A stretch of DNA of 64,000 nt. Source: Gorsachius magnificus. Its lineage: Eukaryota; Chordata; Aves; Pelecaniformes; Ardeidae. The stretch is taken from assembly GCA_034008185.1 (NCBI GenBank), contig CM067081.1, positions 17,917,821 through 17,981,820 of the forward strand, read 5' to 3'. This document shows positions 21,794 through 35,200 of the stretch, in pieces; the stretch's first letter is position 1; each line of letters starts with the position of its first letter. The translations under genes were made by a program, and so were the position numbers. Below the pieces are notes generated by a model. That model did no database searches. It saw only the letters and a list, made by a program, of their open reading frames with translations, and was not told the DNA's origin.

Positions 21794-24700
21794 CACAAAT
21801 AGAAATAAAAAGCTGTTGTTTGTTTTCACTGAGTACAATAAACCCAAGTAAAATCCAGAAAGAAATAGGACCTGAAGAAGCATATTTCCTGAGAAGAGTT
21901 ACTAGATCTAAGCCTGGCTTTTAAAGTCAGGACAGAATTTCCCAGTCCTCTAAATATAGATCCATGAAATGACCCTACCTCTCCCCATGATATCAAGCGT
22001 GTTTGTGGCCAATATTCAGGAGAAATTGCTGCAATACTTCCCTAGGTATTGTTTAACTGGGGAGCCTGGCAGAATTGCTGCTTGCAGGGGTTATGTGCCG
22101 TGTAAAATGGCAGTGTCTGTCGCATGCTTTGTGCTATCAGATAAAACAAAGCAAACCATTTCAAGACAGGTCAGGGATTTTGAAGCGTGCTCTGCTTGCA
22201 CATGGTGTTTGTACACCCTCTTTCAGGAGCCCCCAGCCCCAGCTGGAAGCACAGAAGAGAGGAATCTCACTCTGGGCTGGAAAGTTAGATACTGGCTGCT
22301 TATCTCCTGTCAATTTAAAAAGCCAGTGTTTACGCTTTGACAAGGCAGCTCATAGGTCACACGTGTGCTCCTGTAGTCAGAGTTACTGCTGACAAATGAA
22401 TCAGAGCGCAATGAGGCAGCTGTTGGCATCAGGGATCCAGTGCTCCCGTCTTCAAAATGCCAGTGCGCGGGGGTGGAAGCAACAGCCTGGCAGAGTCAAC
22501 ACAGCACAGAGATGCTCCTGCAGGTGAGGCTGATGCTCAGGAAGTTTCTTCTCCTTCCCAGCCACATGTCTGAATGACCTAGAATGGTTTACAGAGAATA
22601 ACAGAAAAGGAGGAAATATCCCAAACTGGGTAATTGTACATTTACTAGCAGAAAAGGCAGATGAGTAGAGTGGAGGGAGAGGACCATGGAGCTCAAAGGA
22701 TCTTCATCCCAGCTCTCCCACTGATGTGTAATTCATGTTAGCCAAATCACTGTGACGTATTTTTGTTTTATCTGTTGACAGTAAGTTCTTCAAGACAGGA
22801 ACCACCTGTGCTTTTACCAGGCAAAGTGACATGGATCTTACTCATGTTTCTGGACATTAGTAAGTAACAAGAACCAAGCAATACTACTTTACCTAGTTAG
22901 CCCAGTTAATGTGTTAAAGAGTTCTTTTTTTCAGAGCTGCCTCTCTCATTGACTCCACTGAGACCCAGCACTGAAAATCCTCATGTGAATATTTAAAAAA
23001 GAAGCTGATAACAGCACTGAAGGTGTCTATTAAAATCATAAACACACAAAAATACAGTAGTAGGAGAAAATCTCCTCATCTTTCTTAGACACAAGACACT
23101 AAACAAACAGCTGAGACTTGAAATACAATTAAAGCTTCCTATGCCATTGGAAAAAGCAAGTGTAAGAGGAGGAAGCATCCAGAAACTTCTGAAACCAGGT
23201 CTTCCACAGAAAGAAGTTGGGCATATACTGGGCAGCATGCAACTAGTCTGCACCACATCGCATTTTGAATTGCATTATTTGATCTCCCAGGCAACTAATT
23301 TTGAATTTAGCTGGGATCCTTCCAGAGCAAAATCTACAAAGATGAACTTAGTCATCACGCCACTGCTGGGAGTCTACACATAAAGGGGAATATAATGCAG
23401 TTATTATATATGCCCGAGTTCTTATTCTGAATGAGAAATAAGCTATAGTTAATAATTACAAAGCTTCTGGATCACTTGTAAGGTCAAAGGAGAAAACATT
23501 TGGACGGCACTGCCATTGGTCTGCCTTAGCAAAAGCGAAGTGATGCTGCAGACTGCAAGTGTGATTTGTGTCACTCCCATCTCAGCAGTCAACGTCCCAA
23601 GAAAACACATCCCAATCATGCAACAGCTCAAGAACTTCACGATTTTAACCCCCATTATCCACCCCAGAATTCACACACAGATCCAAAGGGGTCTGTGTTT
23701 TCTGTGAATATCCATCCACCTTTGTGAGGCAGGAGGAAGGGGATGGTCATGCATTCAGACTGCAGGTTGTTTTCTGATCAATATAATCTGTTCATGTGTC
23801 ATACACGGCATTCAGATTCAGCAAAATCATAAATTTCTGTTAAAGAGAGAAAAAATCTTATCATATTTGTAAAGACGTAGCAAGTGTTACCTGACTCCCA
23901 GGTTGCCTGTCAAAATCATTTAACAGCTCAGAGGGGTGTGACGGACCCATCTCACTCCTTTCACATTCATCACACTGAAGTATCGGTTTTAAAGGTCAGT
24001 CCTGAGAATTCGATGCCAGCAATTAACTAGCTTAATGCCAGTCATGCTACAGGATGGGGAAGAAAGGGAGCAGGAGTGAAGAACAAAGGGAATCAGGTCT
24101 GGACAATAACACAAAATTTTGCCATTACAACTGGCCTTTGGTGGCCAGGTGACAGACATTTTTGGCTATCAGTGCCAAAAGCCTGAAAATGCCATCAACG
24201 AATTTAAGCCAATTAGCTCAGTGACGCTAACCCTCTGCCAAGACAGACCCCCTTCCCTGTCCCCACCCCATGCCTGCATGAATGCAGAAATGACTTTCTG
24301 GAAAAAAACAACCTTAGGTGCTGTCTTCCAAGACTGTGATAGACAGAAGCACTGCAAACTGACACATGGGTGTGCCTGGAGCACCCACACCATTGCTGTC
24401 AGCCCTCGAACATCTAACCAGACAAAGCAGCAACTCACGGACTCCAAGGTCCATGCTGATGAGTTAAGCATTGCTTCACCTTGCAGCCCATGGCAGCTTT
24501 CCAAAATATTTCTTTATGCAAAATTCCCATTGATGTCTTGGCAAATGACAAAAAGGATCTTCTTCCTTTCCTTTATGCTCAGCAGAGTCAAGAGTTAGGC
24601 TTTTTAAAAACCAAGTCATTTATTTAATTAATTGCAGAGGAAACGCTGGAGAAAATACAGCCACAGAAATCTCCATAGTAAGAAGAAAGAAGAAACATTT

Positions 24701-25454
24701 GCCATATCTAAAAGATCTGTAGGTGAGCTGTCAACACTGTAATCGCTCTCATTCTTGACATAATATATATTAATATATTACCTGCCTCCTCTTGTCCTTG
24801 AAGAAATAACCATGGAAAGAAAATAGGCAAACAGCAAAGGACACCTTCAAATATTCGGCCTGCAATATAAAATTCTCTTTGTATCAAAATAAAATTCAGT
24901 GGCGAAATAATCGTTAAAATTGCCATGGTCTCACTGACAGGACAAATAAGTGCACAAGGGTGAAACAGTCATAGAAAAACATTGTCCCATAATGCGTGTG
25001 ATGAGTCAACCTCCACTGCACAATGGCAGCTTCACACCTATTGAGATCATGTTCAGAGTAGTTAATTTATGTGATTATTCAAAATGTCAATGAAAATTAT
25101 AAATCCTGACATTAGATCAGAATTTGACAAATATCTCACCCAGAGAAAGCAGCATTTTGGCACGGACACTGAGCTGGCATACATATACCAAAGCTACTGC
25201 TTTGTGCTAGAACTGGAAAAGCACTTGGAAGCTCCAAGGAAGCCAAAACAACAGTGTGGGGCAAATATCCACATAGGATTTCATTCTTCTTAGCTATCTG
25301 TAGGATCTTCAAAGCCAGGCAACTAGTGTGGGCCCTGTCTGTAGACCCAGGAGACAGTGTCTAAAGTAGTGGGATTGAACCACCACATGGATGCGCCAGT
25401 GTCTCGATGAAGGAAGGAGAAACCTGGACACATGGCTTTAACTGGGCATCATTT
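21794..25454. other. Unassigned intergenic sequence
   Basis: No gene supported. The 159-codon plus frame at 24119-24598 has no recognisable domain. A block near 24,960-25,140 looks conserved-element-like, but this cannot be judged without alignment. Confidence 0.5.
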
Positions 25455-25515
25455 GCAGTTGGACTATGTGATCATTGTAGGTCCCTTCCAACTGAACTAT
25501 GCTATGCTATGCTAT
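25455..25515 (+). mobile_element. CR1 LINE tail fragment with (ATGCT)n end
   Basis: The sequence GCAGTTGGACTATGTGATCA, then TGTAGGTCCCTTCCAACTG, is the 3' UTR end of a CR1. It is followed by a pentamer run (CTATG repeated) instead of the octamer tail. Only about 60 bp can be assigned. Confidence 0.8.
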
Positions 25516-25933
25516 TAACTTGTATGTGGCTATGGTTAGGTGAAACGAATCTGGCAGCTCTCTAGTCAAACTTGAGTCTGCTTTAGCCCAACTAGCTGTT
25601 GACTTGTCAAAATATTCCAGCAGTCAATAGTCCTGCTTGGCACAGGCTGGAGAGCCAAGTGTTTGCCCAGCTTTGGAGGTGGGCTGAGGGGAAACATATC
25701 CAAGGCACTGTGAGCTTCTGAAGTGGTGTTTGTCACTTCTGATGAGCTTCCTGCTGCTGTGGCTTTGCTCCTAGTAGCACTGGACTTACCTAATATGAAG
25801 CTAGTCTGGTTATATCTCCAACAAGCTGTAGGTATCTCAAAGGCACCATTTTATATGTTCCCACTGTGGGAAATCACCCTGATCTCAAATAGCCTAGAGT
25901 CAATACAGAAAAAACATGGACAGGCAATGGGCA

Positions 25934-26495
25934 TGTCCTGGTTTCAGCTGGGATGGCATTAATTTTCTTCGTAGTACCTGACATAGTGCTGTGGTTTGGG
26001 TTTAGTACAAGGATAATGTTGATAACACTGTGATGCTTTAGCTGTTGCTAAGCAGTGCTTACACCAGTCAAGGACTTTTCAGCTTCCCCTGCTCTGCCAG
26101 GGGCACAAGAAGCTGGGAGGGGGCACAGCCAGGACCACTGACCCCAGCTGGACCAAGGGCTATTCCAGACCATATGGCGTCATGCTCAGTGTATAAACTG
26201 GGATGGAGTTGGCGGGGGTTAGTGATCGCTGCTCATGGACTGGCTGGGCATTGGTCAGTGGGTGGTGAGCAATTGCATTGTGTATCACTTGCTTTGTATA
26301 TTATTATTAATAATAGTATTATTACTACTACTATTTTACTTTATTTTATTTCCATTATTAAACTTTTTCTATCTCAACGCACAGGTTCTTTCACTTTTAC
26401 TCTTCCAATTCTCTCCCCCATCCCACCGGAGCGGCTCAGGGAGTGAGTGAGCGGCTGTGCGGTGCTTAGTTGCTGGCTGGGGTTATACCACAACA
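25934..26495 (+). mobile_element. Solo LTR, endogenous retrovirus L type (LTR 1)
   Basis: The 562-bp unit begins TGTCCTGGTTTCAGCTGGGA and ends TTATACCACAACA, the diagnostic ends of a bird ERVL-class LTR in plus orientation. Inside are a TATAAA at 26192-26197 and a polyadenylation-type ATTAAA at 26357-26362 after an (ATT)-rich microsatellite. No gag, pol or env sequence flanks it, so it is a solo LTR left by recombination between the two ends of a provirus. The 5 bp at each side (GGGCA and GGGGG) do not match well, so the target duplication has decayed or the ends have changed. Confidence 0.9.
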
Positions 26496-28690
26496 GGGGG
26501 GAAGTGAGGTGACTTGTTTGATGGTATCCAGCAAATCAGTGGAAGAAATTATGGCATAAAAGCTGAATCCACCTGCAGGCAAAACAGGAGTGACCAGGCA
26601 ATTATAGTTTAACCTCCCTAGTTACCCATGCTCTTCCCAAGGATAGCCTGAGTTCTTTTTGCATAGCTATTTATAAAATGCAGTCTGTATTATAATTGCC
26701 CTTTGAGGGACTAAGCTTCATGAGATGAAGAAAGAATAGTAATACAATGGTGTGATTTAATTTTAGAGTATATTTCATATAGAAACATAGCAAGTGTCCT
26801 GTTTCCATTAGCCCTGGAAGCTTTGTCCTTGATTTCAACACTGGCAGTGATGTTGCAAGAGCAGCAGCAAACTGGTGGTGATGTGGAGAGCCAGGCTCCC
26901 TGCTGTACCTCGAGGGATGCACCAGCTTGGTGAAGCTGCGCTGCCTGCCAGCATCCCTTCTGAATGCAGATAAATGCAGGCCACAGCCAGGGACTCAATG
27001 TCTTTGTGAGATGTCTGATGAAAACTACATCTCAGGGACATGGCCTTATGAAGCTTTCCCCCAGTTTCTGCTAGACAGCGTTAAATACACAAATTAAACA
27101 AGGAACAGAGAGCTCAGCAGAAAGAGCCTCTCCAGCATCACTGCAAGGACATACCACCTCCTGGGATGTGAGAGAAAGGAAAAAGCATAAAAGACCTCCA
27201 CAAGCAGCAGTTAAATCCTTACTAAAGACCAGAGGCATGCAGACCAAGTTGCAAATGCCACTGACTCTCTCCCAAGTTTTAGAGCTACCTCCTAGGAAAA
27301 AGCTATTCACTAGAGAAAGCTACAAGTTGGATCTCATCCTGCAGCTGATCCAAATGGCCAAAGCTGGATGAGACTTCATCTCATCTGGAGGCAAAGCGGT
27401 GCCACCAGATCTCCCAAGTCATAGGACGGCAGGGACATTCGAGATCTGGTGAGGAGTGTGAAAAGAGTGGTGTAACAAGGGAAATTCTTAATCCACCTTA
27501 GAAAGGAAGATCACTGTCCCTACTACTGAGATCAAAACAGACCTCTCGCTGCCTGCAGCACTTTCCAGCTTCCTTAAAACCCCTAGAAGTTGGGACACAC
27601 ATAACACATCAAGTAATTCCAGAGTGCTAAGGATGTGTACTTTCCTTCTTTGTAGCAACAACAACCACAAAGAAGTCCAGTCTCTGCTTATGTTAAAGGA
27701 CAAAGGCCCCCAGAAGTCCAACACCTTGGGAAAGAGATGTTCAGAGCTATATACTACCAGCTTAGATGACTATTTACCACGTTGTTGTGGCTTGAAGTGA
27801 ATATTGCTTTTATGACCAACTTTTAATTTGGCACTGAGTGCCTCTCTGCTGATTGTCTGTGAGTCAAGGGCCAGCTTTGGGATAGAGCTTGGCTTGGGGA
27901 CACTTTAAAGCTTAGATACTTTCTCTGGATATGTATTAAGCAGACTCCTCAAGCTTTTTCTGTCAGTCACCGTGAGGGCACGAAGTGCTGTGCAAATTCA
28001 ACAGAGCTTTCCCACAGCATTTTTCTCCTGTAGATCCTAAGAATCACCTCCAGGCGATCTACAGAAGCAGCACTGCTTAGTGTATTCCCAGTCCTTTTAA
28101 GCACTTGCAGAAAAGGAATCTTTTACCTGTCGCTAGTGTTTGAGATGTGCCGTCCATGTGCTCACTTACCCTGTACCCTCTTTACTCTCTCCCTCAGAGC
28201 CCTGAGTCGTCAGATGATTGCTGTGTGCCAACACAGCCAACAGCCCAGCCATTGGTCATTGCATGGAGCAGTGATAGATGCGTACTCACCCAGGTACTGC
28301 AAAGGCAAAGATTCTCCAAGCTTTCTGCACGCTATTGCACATTTTAAGAAATAAGACTGAAGGAAAAATTATTTTATGCATTTCAGGGTAAGTCTACCTA
28401 CTATTCTTAGCCCCTTCACTTCCCAGTGTAACTATAACAGGGAATTCACAACTGACCCTGGCTGAGTCAGGGGAGAGGAGGTTACTGGGAACACAGCAGT
28501 TTGTACCACTGCTAGCAGACAGCTCTGGGAAAAGCTGTACGTGCTTGCACTGCCCTTGCAGCTTTGTGCCCTCTGTTATCCTCAAAAAAATTGCTGTGCA
28601 CAAAGTTAGCATGTAGTCTTTGGTGAATAAATGGAGATAAATACATGGATTCCTCCACTTCTCTTTGGGCTTTGGTCACCATCCCCTGGC
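26496..28690. other. Unassigned intergenic sequence
   Basis: Short chance open frames only. No recognisable exon, RNA gene or repeat family. Confidence 0.55.
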
Positions 28691-28699
28691 ATCCCAGTA

Positions 28700-29290
28700 T
28701 AAAGTAAGCCTCCTGGTGCAGTTCATGTCCCACTTTGTCAGATGGATCCTGTCTTTCCCTCTGCTGTCCTCATTTCTCAAAGAAAGTTACCAGAGCTTAA
28801 GCCCCGTCTTGGATACTGGCTGCATAACCGAAACTTGATCCACTTTGACCACTTTTACCTGAGTCACCCATCTATCAGCAGGACTGGAGAGAACCCCTCC
28901 TGAGCCCCCATGGCTTTGTTCCTTACCACCAAGGCCCTGCAGCCACTCGATATATTGAAGTTCTTCACTGAAGAATCACTAGTGTCTATGTGGATGAGCG
29001 AGCAAGGGGTAGTAGTCTGAGGGCTGAATAAGTCTTGTCAGCCTCTTTAGTACACTCCGTATAACAGCCCTGATCAAGCAGCAAGCCTCCTGAGACATGT
29101 AGCCTGGCAGGCCAAGGGTGCCTCTGTCACCCACAGGAGGGAGTCTCCCACCCACAGCTTCCTGGCTCCAGAGTATGGATCAGGTTCAACCAGCCCAGGC
29201 ACCTCCCCCAACACAACCTTCTGGTCTCCTGGGTTGAGGTCCTACACCTCTTCAGGTGGTGAAGGAACCTTCCCCCTGTGGCAGTAGCTT
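28700..29290 (-). pseudogene. Decayed CR1 ORF1 esterase (SGNH/GDSL) domain
   Basis: Read on the minus strand, the sequence carries the landmarks of the esterase domain found in ORF1 of CR1-like LINEs. They are the VGDSLL nucleophile block at 29134-29151 followed by TEAP, a DYYPLL-like block near 29010, an HIDTSDS block corresponding to the family's HVGTND, and HLTK, with the catalytic His, at 28733-28744. The spacing from GDS to HLTK (about 137 codons) fits the intact domain. In-frame stops and at least two frameshifts show it is dead. The part right of 29290 may be the older N-terminal region of the same ORF1 but is too decayed to assign. The intact protein is thought to assist retrotransposition; this copy has no function I can infer. 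Confidence 0.8.
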
Positions 29291-32200
29291 ACAAGCATCC
29301 AGTCACCCCCCACATGAGAGTGCCCATCCTCCATCTCCTCAGGGATTGCTCTTTGCCATCCCTCCTTCCATGCAACATGGGGCTTGGGGTCTTGCTTCAA
29401 GGGACAGTTTCCTCTTCATCCTACCTGATGCTGTGTAGTGGGCTCAGCAGCTTGGCTGGAGCATGACCCTGGCAGAGATGCATAGATTGTCCCTATGGAG
29501 ATCCCAACCATCTCCTAGGGCACCCTGGCCTTGCAAGAGAAAATCAGTACCAACTGCCAGCCTACCTGGGACTTTCTAATATTAAGGTATCTTAAACTAC
29601 AATTAAAATTAATTAATTAAAACCCCACAAAGTTTAAGGAAGTAACTCTCATACTTGGAGGTAAGCACAGAGACATGAAACAATAGCTCAACTCACAGCT
29701 GCTTTTCCATCTGATTTAGCTTCAGGACAGTGTCTGTGTCTCCTCTCAAGCCCAGCTAACTCCCCTGATGATTTCTGCAGCAACTCAAAGCTGCAGCTCA
29801 ATCCTCCCGATGGGCTGGGTGTCACCCCCTGGATAAAGGAGGGCAGCTCTAACAAGGACTGCTCACCACTCTCCTTCCCTCCCTGACCCTCTGCTCTGCC
29901 CCAAGAAAAGCACAGGGGACAGCCATCAAAACAGAGAGGGATTTTTTCCATGGAAGCAGAGGGTCCCCAGACTGGCTGCTGATCCTCGGGTCTCCACCAG
30001 CCAGTCTGGCTTCAGCCTGGCTGGGACAGCATCGAGTTCACTCACAGGGACGTAATGAGAGCCGACAACTGCGCCACACTCCCATGTGAAGCGGAGCTGT
30101 ATGCAGAGCCTGGGGGATCTGTGTCCGGCTCCAGTACCCGCCTGGCTCTTCGCTGTGGACTGGACCATCTGTTTTGCAGCAGGGATGGCAGGCACAGCAA
30201 GCACCTGGTGCCTGGAGGGCTGCAACCAAGCCATCAGTTCCCATCAACACCCATTGGTCATCCACGGCCAGCAGACCCAAATCAGCTCCCCGGGACACTT
30301 CTCTCTCTCTGACTGGAATATATCACCTAACACCAAGCTGGAATAGCTGCATTTCCCCCTTTAATCAGAGAAAGAATGGGGTTAGGTTATTGTTAAATCT
30401 CAGATGCTGTTCCTGTAACAGGTGCAGAAGACGAGGACATTGCCACTCATGAGGACGTGGACAGACTGTAGATTACAGGTGCCCATATTCACTCAGGTAC
30501 ATTCCACCTGATGGCACCACAGTTCAGATATCTGTCATTTATAATAAATCATTTAAGCAAATAATTTTAGCCCCATTGTAATAACACACTTGCTCATGAT
30601 TAAGTGTTGAAAGTAGCAGGACTATTCATGCCCCTACATTAAACCTGTGTTCAGTTGCTTTACTGAATTGCGGCAGCATTGTATGTTTAAAATTTCAGAG
30701 AAAATGAACTTTATACAGTGCTAATTAGATGAATCATCATCGTTTCGTCTGGATTTTGTAAAGTTTCAGCCCGCTCTGCTCACATTCCTGAATAGAGTAA
30801 AACAGCAGGCAGGGTCAAATACAGATCCTTGATAAGCCATCCTCATTTCAGCCTCATCCCTGTATTTTCTAAGAACTGCTGGGCTGGCTGCTCAAAAGGA
30901 CCCTCTCCATCATTCCAGAAGGAAATGCTTATCTCCAGGCTCAACTTTTATGAGCCAGTCTGTTCAGATTGGGAAAAGAAAACTGAATTCACAGGATCAT
31001 ACTTCCAGCTCCTCTAGATAGGTATTGGCTATTGAAAGATATCACAAAATTTTTGGCATGCATTGAACTGGGGTTAGTTTCTGTGCTTTAGAGTTGCTTC
31101 AAATATTGTTTAAAACATTGCAACTATTTTTAAAATTCAAGAGAAAAAAAGTAGAGAGAAATGAATTCCACATGGCTCTTATGGCTTTATATACAGGATA
31201 ATAAATCATATAGACACTGAAGGAGTTAAATTTATATTGGCAATAGAAGGAACAATAATAACAGGCTGCATATACCTGCAAGGTAGCAATATATATAAAA
31301 CAATGTACATAGTTTCAGAAGCAAAAGAGTTATTCAGAGCCTCAAGACAAGAAGTAGTAGAAGAAAGCTAAAGAAGGAAAAGTTGAGGTAAATATATGAG
31401 GGAGGTTTTTTCCATAAGTACCTAAGCAGAAGAGCAAACTTTTGCAGGAAAGTAAGGCATTTTTGATGGCAGGTAGAGTTCAGTCATTATGATAAAGGCT
31501 TACGGGCACTCTAAGATTTTCATGGCACTTGAAATCCGTTGTGAGGTCTCACTATAGACAAGTCATCCTTTCACTGAATGAGGACAGCAGGTTTTATTTA
31601 GGTAAGCGCGTGCCACACTCACACTCTCAACTGCAGTCCAAAGCTCCCATTCCCTAAAGCCCCCAGATCCTCCTTCCCCAGCCCACCCAGCCGCTGATGG
31701 ACCCACTGGTGCCCACCTGCACTGCAGCCTCTGCAAAACAGCAGCTACCTTGTGGAGCATTTATTGTACCTAACACACAACTAATTGCAATTGCTGCATC
31801 CAAAACACCAACATGGCAAACTGTTAGTGTTCCCTAGGCACTGCTATAGGGAGATAGCAGTAATGGGAGCAGCCCTCTAGCTAGTCTGCTTATGGACATT
31901 CAGAAAAGTACAGCCACAGCCTAATCCTGTCTCAGTTAAATGCTCTTCTCACTGCAATGAATTTAAAAAAGCCTGATTTCAAATAAAAAGATGCTTATAT
32001 ATTCTTATCATTGACCTCTGGCAGGCCTGAGCACCTGGCCAAAGTAGCGCTGCAGCTCAAAGCTGAAAATACCTTAAACGGCCAGACTAGCAATGATATG
32101 ATGATCCACACAAGGTGACAGAGAAAAACAGGCTGCTTCCTCCAGCAGCTTAGTGTGCAGGTCTGGTGGCTGAACAGGAGACTGAGTCAGGAGGCACCGA

Positions 32201-35200
32201 CTGCAATTTGAGCACCAAGAGAAAAGCCAGTGTGGCAGAAGAAGGACTGTGGCAGATATCCTTGAGATATCAGAAATCAAAGTATTTGACCGGAAGTCAA
32301 AGAATGTTTCCCTCCCCTTGAATGAAATCGGAGAGCAATGAAGATAGCAGCTTATAGCACAGAAATGATGGGTGGATCGGGAGCACGGTCCATGAAAATG
32401 GAGAGGGACTCTATGCTCAGAGATGATGAGCTGTCCCAAATACCTACCTGAGTAGACACCAGAAAGCTTTTCAAGCTCCTTCCCCATGACTGTGCCTATA
32501 CCAGCAGTCTCAGGATCCAGCCGCAGCAAGCAGCACCTCACAGCCCCCCTCCCATCACAGCACCCATCCCCTCATGCAAGGGGGCTGGACTGAAAACGCA
32601 CTTACATGAATGCAGCTTCTGCATGAACACAGCCTCTTCCTACCTCCCCTCCATTTTGTATTTCCCCCTCATGATCACCATACCCTGCTCAGACCTTGCT
32701 CCTGCCCTCGCACGCGCACCCCTTTCTGCTCCTGCAGCCTCAGGCTGCAGCCTCCACTGCATCCCCTTGCTAGTGTCACCACTGGCTCTGAATGTGGCCA
32801 CGAGTCTATCTATGCCAAAGAAACACTCGACAGAGACAATCATCAAGTAGCTCTTCAGTATACTGGAGATAGCTGGAAGGGGTCATTACACCTGGGGGTT
32901 TGGGAGAATTGTAGCTGGCTTCACCAAAGAAAGAATCCTCAATTTCCAGCAGACTCCATTAGAGCTGGCAGAAGGTGCCAGAATTTCCGCCCCTGACAGG
33001 AGCGCCTGAATGTGTCTCCTACAAGAAACAGAACCCAACTGAGCATGAATGGACTTCTAAAACAGTGCGCAACCACCTTACTTTTGTTTCCCTTATGTCT
33101 CATGGGATGGGGGCTCCTTCCTCCCATGAGCCTCTGAAAGGGTGAGTGAAGGATGATGCAATCTCCTGTGAGCACATTCCCTGGTCCAAGTGCACAAACC
33201 CAGAGAGACGATATTCCCAGAGATCCTTCTGGTGCAACATGGACACACAGTCCACCATGGAAGTCGGCAGCAACACACCACCTTGACCACTACCGGGAGC
33301 TGGGAGGCAGATCAGGGGGCCCACTGCACAGCCTGATCTGTTTTCTAAAATCCATTATTCTTATACACAGTACTGCAATTTTTTTTTCAATATTTTATGC
33401 TGTGGAGTTTCTTTATTTTTAACCCAGGTTTTACCCACAGGATGGGATTTGCCTGAGCAAGGGAAGTTGCTACATGCTTCTTGCTACAGACAGCATCAAG
33501 CTCAACATTTCTTGGCCTTACATATTTGCAGACCATCTGTGAAAACTCTGTTGGATATGAACTCTGCATTTGAAGCCTTTTCATGACAGATTAGTTACTG
33601 AATATGCAGGGACTCAATAAAAAACATACAGAATTATAAGGAGAGCAGGAAGGCTTCACGGCAAATGGCTCAGGATCTCAAAGTTCAGTCAAACCACCTT
33701 GCTAAATCAGCTTCAAAATACAGAAATTCGTGTTAATCCAGCAACAGTAGTGCAGCAAATCTTATCCTGAACATTAATTCAAATCTGTTTAGATGAGACC
33801 ACCTGTGTTTTTGTGCTCCAATGGTGGGACAAAAAAAGGTGTAAAATGTTTCCAGTTACCCATCCAGAATCAGTCTTCTGTGCACTGTACTAGCAATGCC
33901 AGAAAAATGATACAGGAACTTTCTTGAACTTTGTAGTGACATAATGCAGGAGACAGAAAAACTAACTGGGGAGGTTAAGAGGTGGGAAACAGTTTATAAA
34001 GGACTTCTCCCGATACCTTGGTATCACAGAGATTAAGAATGAGCTAGGGGAGCACAAATATAATAAAGGCCTTGAACATTTTTGGTTTTCTTTCTTTTGG
34101 CTATTCAGCTGTCATGAAACCAGCACACCTCAGCACTGAAAGAACAAGACATGCAGACCACAAACAGTCCAAAAATTCTTTTATACTATCCAAGTCTATA
34201 ACACTATAAAAAAAGAAAGAGAAAAAAAAAAAGATAGCTGGAAAAACTCACACAAGGAGGAGCTGACAGTCTGGGCCCAGTGATCAAGTTTATTGCCTGC
34301 TTCCCTTTTAGTTGAAAGTATTAAAATGCTCACAAACTCCTAAAGAATTAGTACAGATCAGCCCCTTCCCTCTTCTAGAACAGTATCAAGAAAAATCTTC
34401 AGCCATGACCTAGAAAAGCGAATGGGATCCTAAACCACTAAGAGAAGTGGGGTGAAATTACACAGGAGGACACTGTGGACTGACTGCCAGGGGAGATCTT
34501 TGTGCCTGGGAAATCCCTGTTACACGGTGGGAGGCCCAGCAATTAAGGGGAACATTTAAAACTCAACACGAAGTACATTAGAAAATGCACAACTGGAAAC
34601 AATATACACTGGGACAGAGAACATCCTCATAATTATTGTTTCTGCTCTCACGGGTTTTGCAATCACCAACGTGCTTTGGGAAGACAAATGAGCAAGGTCT
34701 TTCTCATCTATAGCTTATGCAAGTCTGTAAGTTTTCATTAGAGGTTTATAAAACTGAACTTGCAGGGAAATGGGATTCCAGAAAATGTCTGAATGCTGCA
34801 AGGCAATTCTGCAATTTGTGATTTAAACTTCTTTTGCCCTATGCGAGAAACTTGACTGGGTGACAACTGTGGTATTCTTTTTGTCAGCATAAAAAATGAT
34901 TTGACTATTCACCACATATTTTCCAGGTCTGTGAAAGCCTTTGGGATTATGCTGGAGGAAAAATTTAGTTATGTTTCTATGGAAACCATAACACTTATAT
35001 AAAAGCCTGATTAACAAGCCAGAGTGTGACACTCTATCTCATTCAAGGTGAGCCACTTCCGAGATAACTCATTGATAAACTTCCAACTGGGTTTTATAGT
35101 CTGGGAGGACACCAGTGGTTTTCTTACACCTCTAATAGGAGTGAGACTCAGCAGGTACTGCTGGATAACTAGTTAGCACCGCAGCATAGGTGTTACAATC

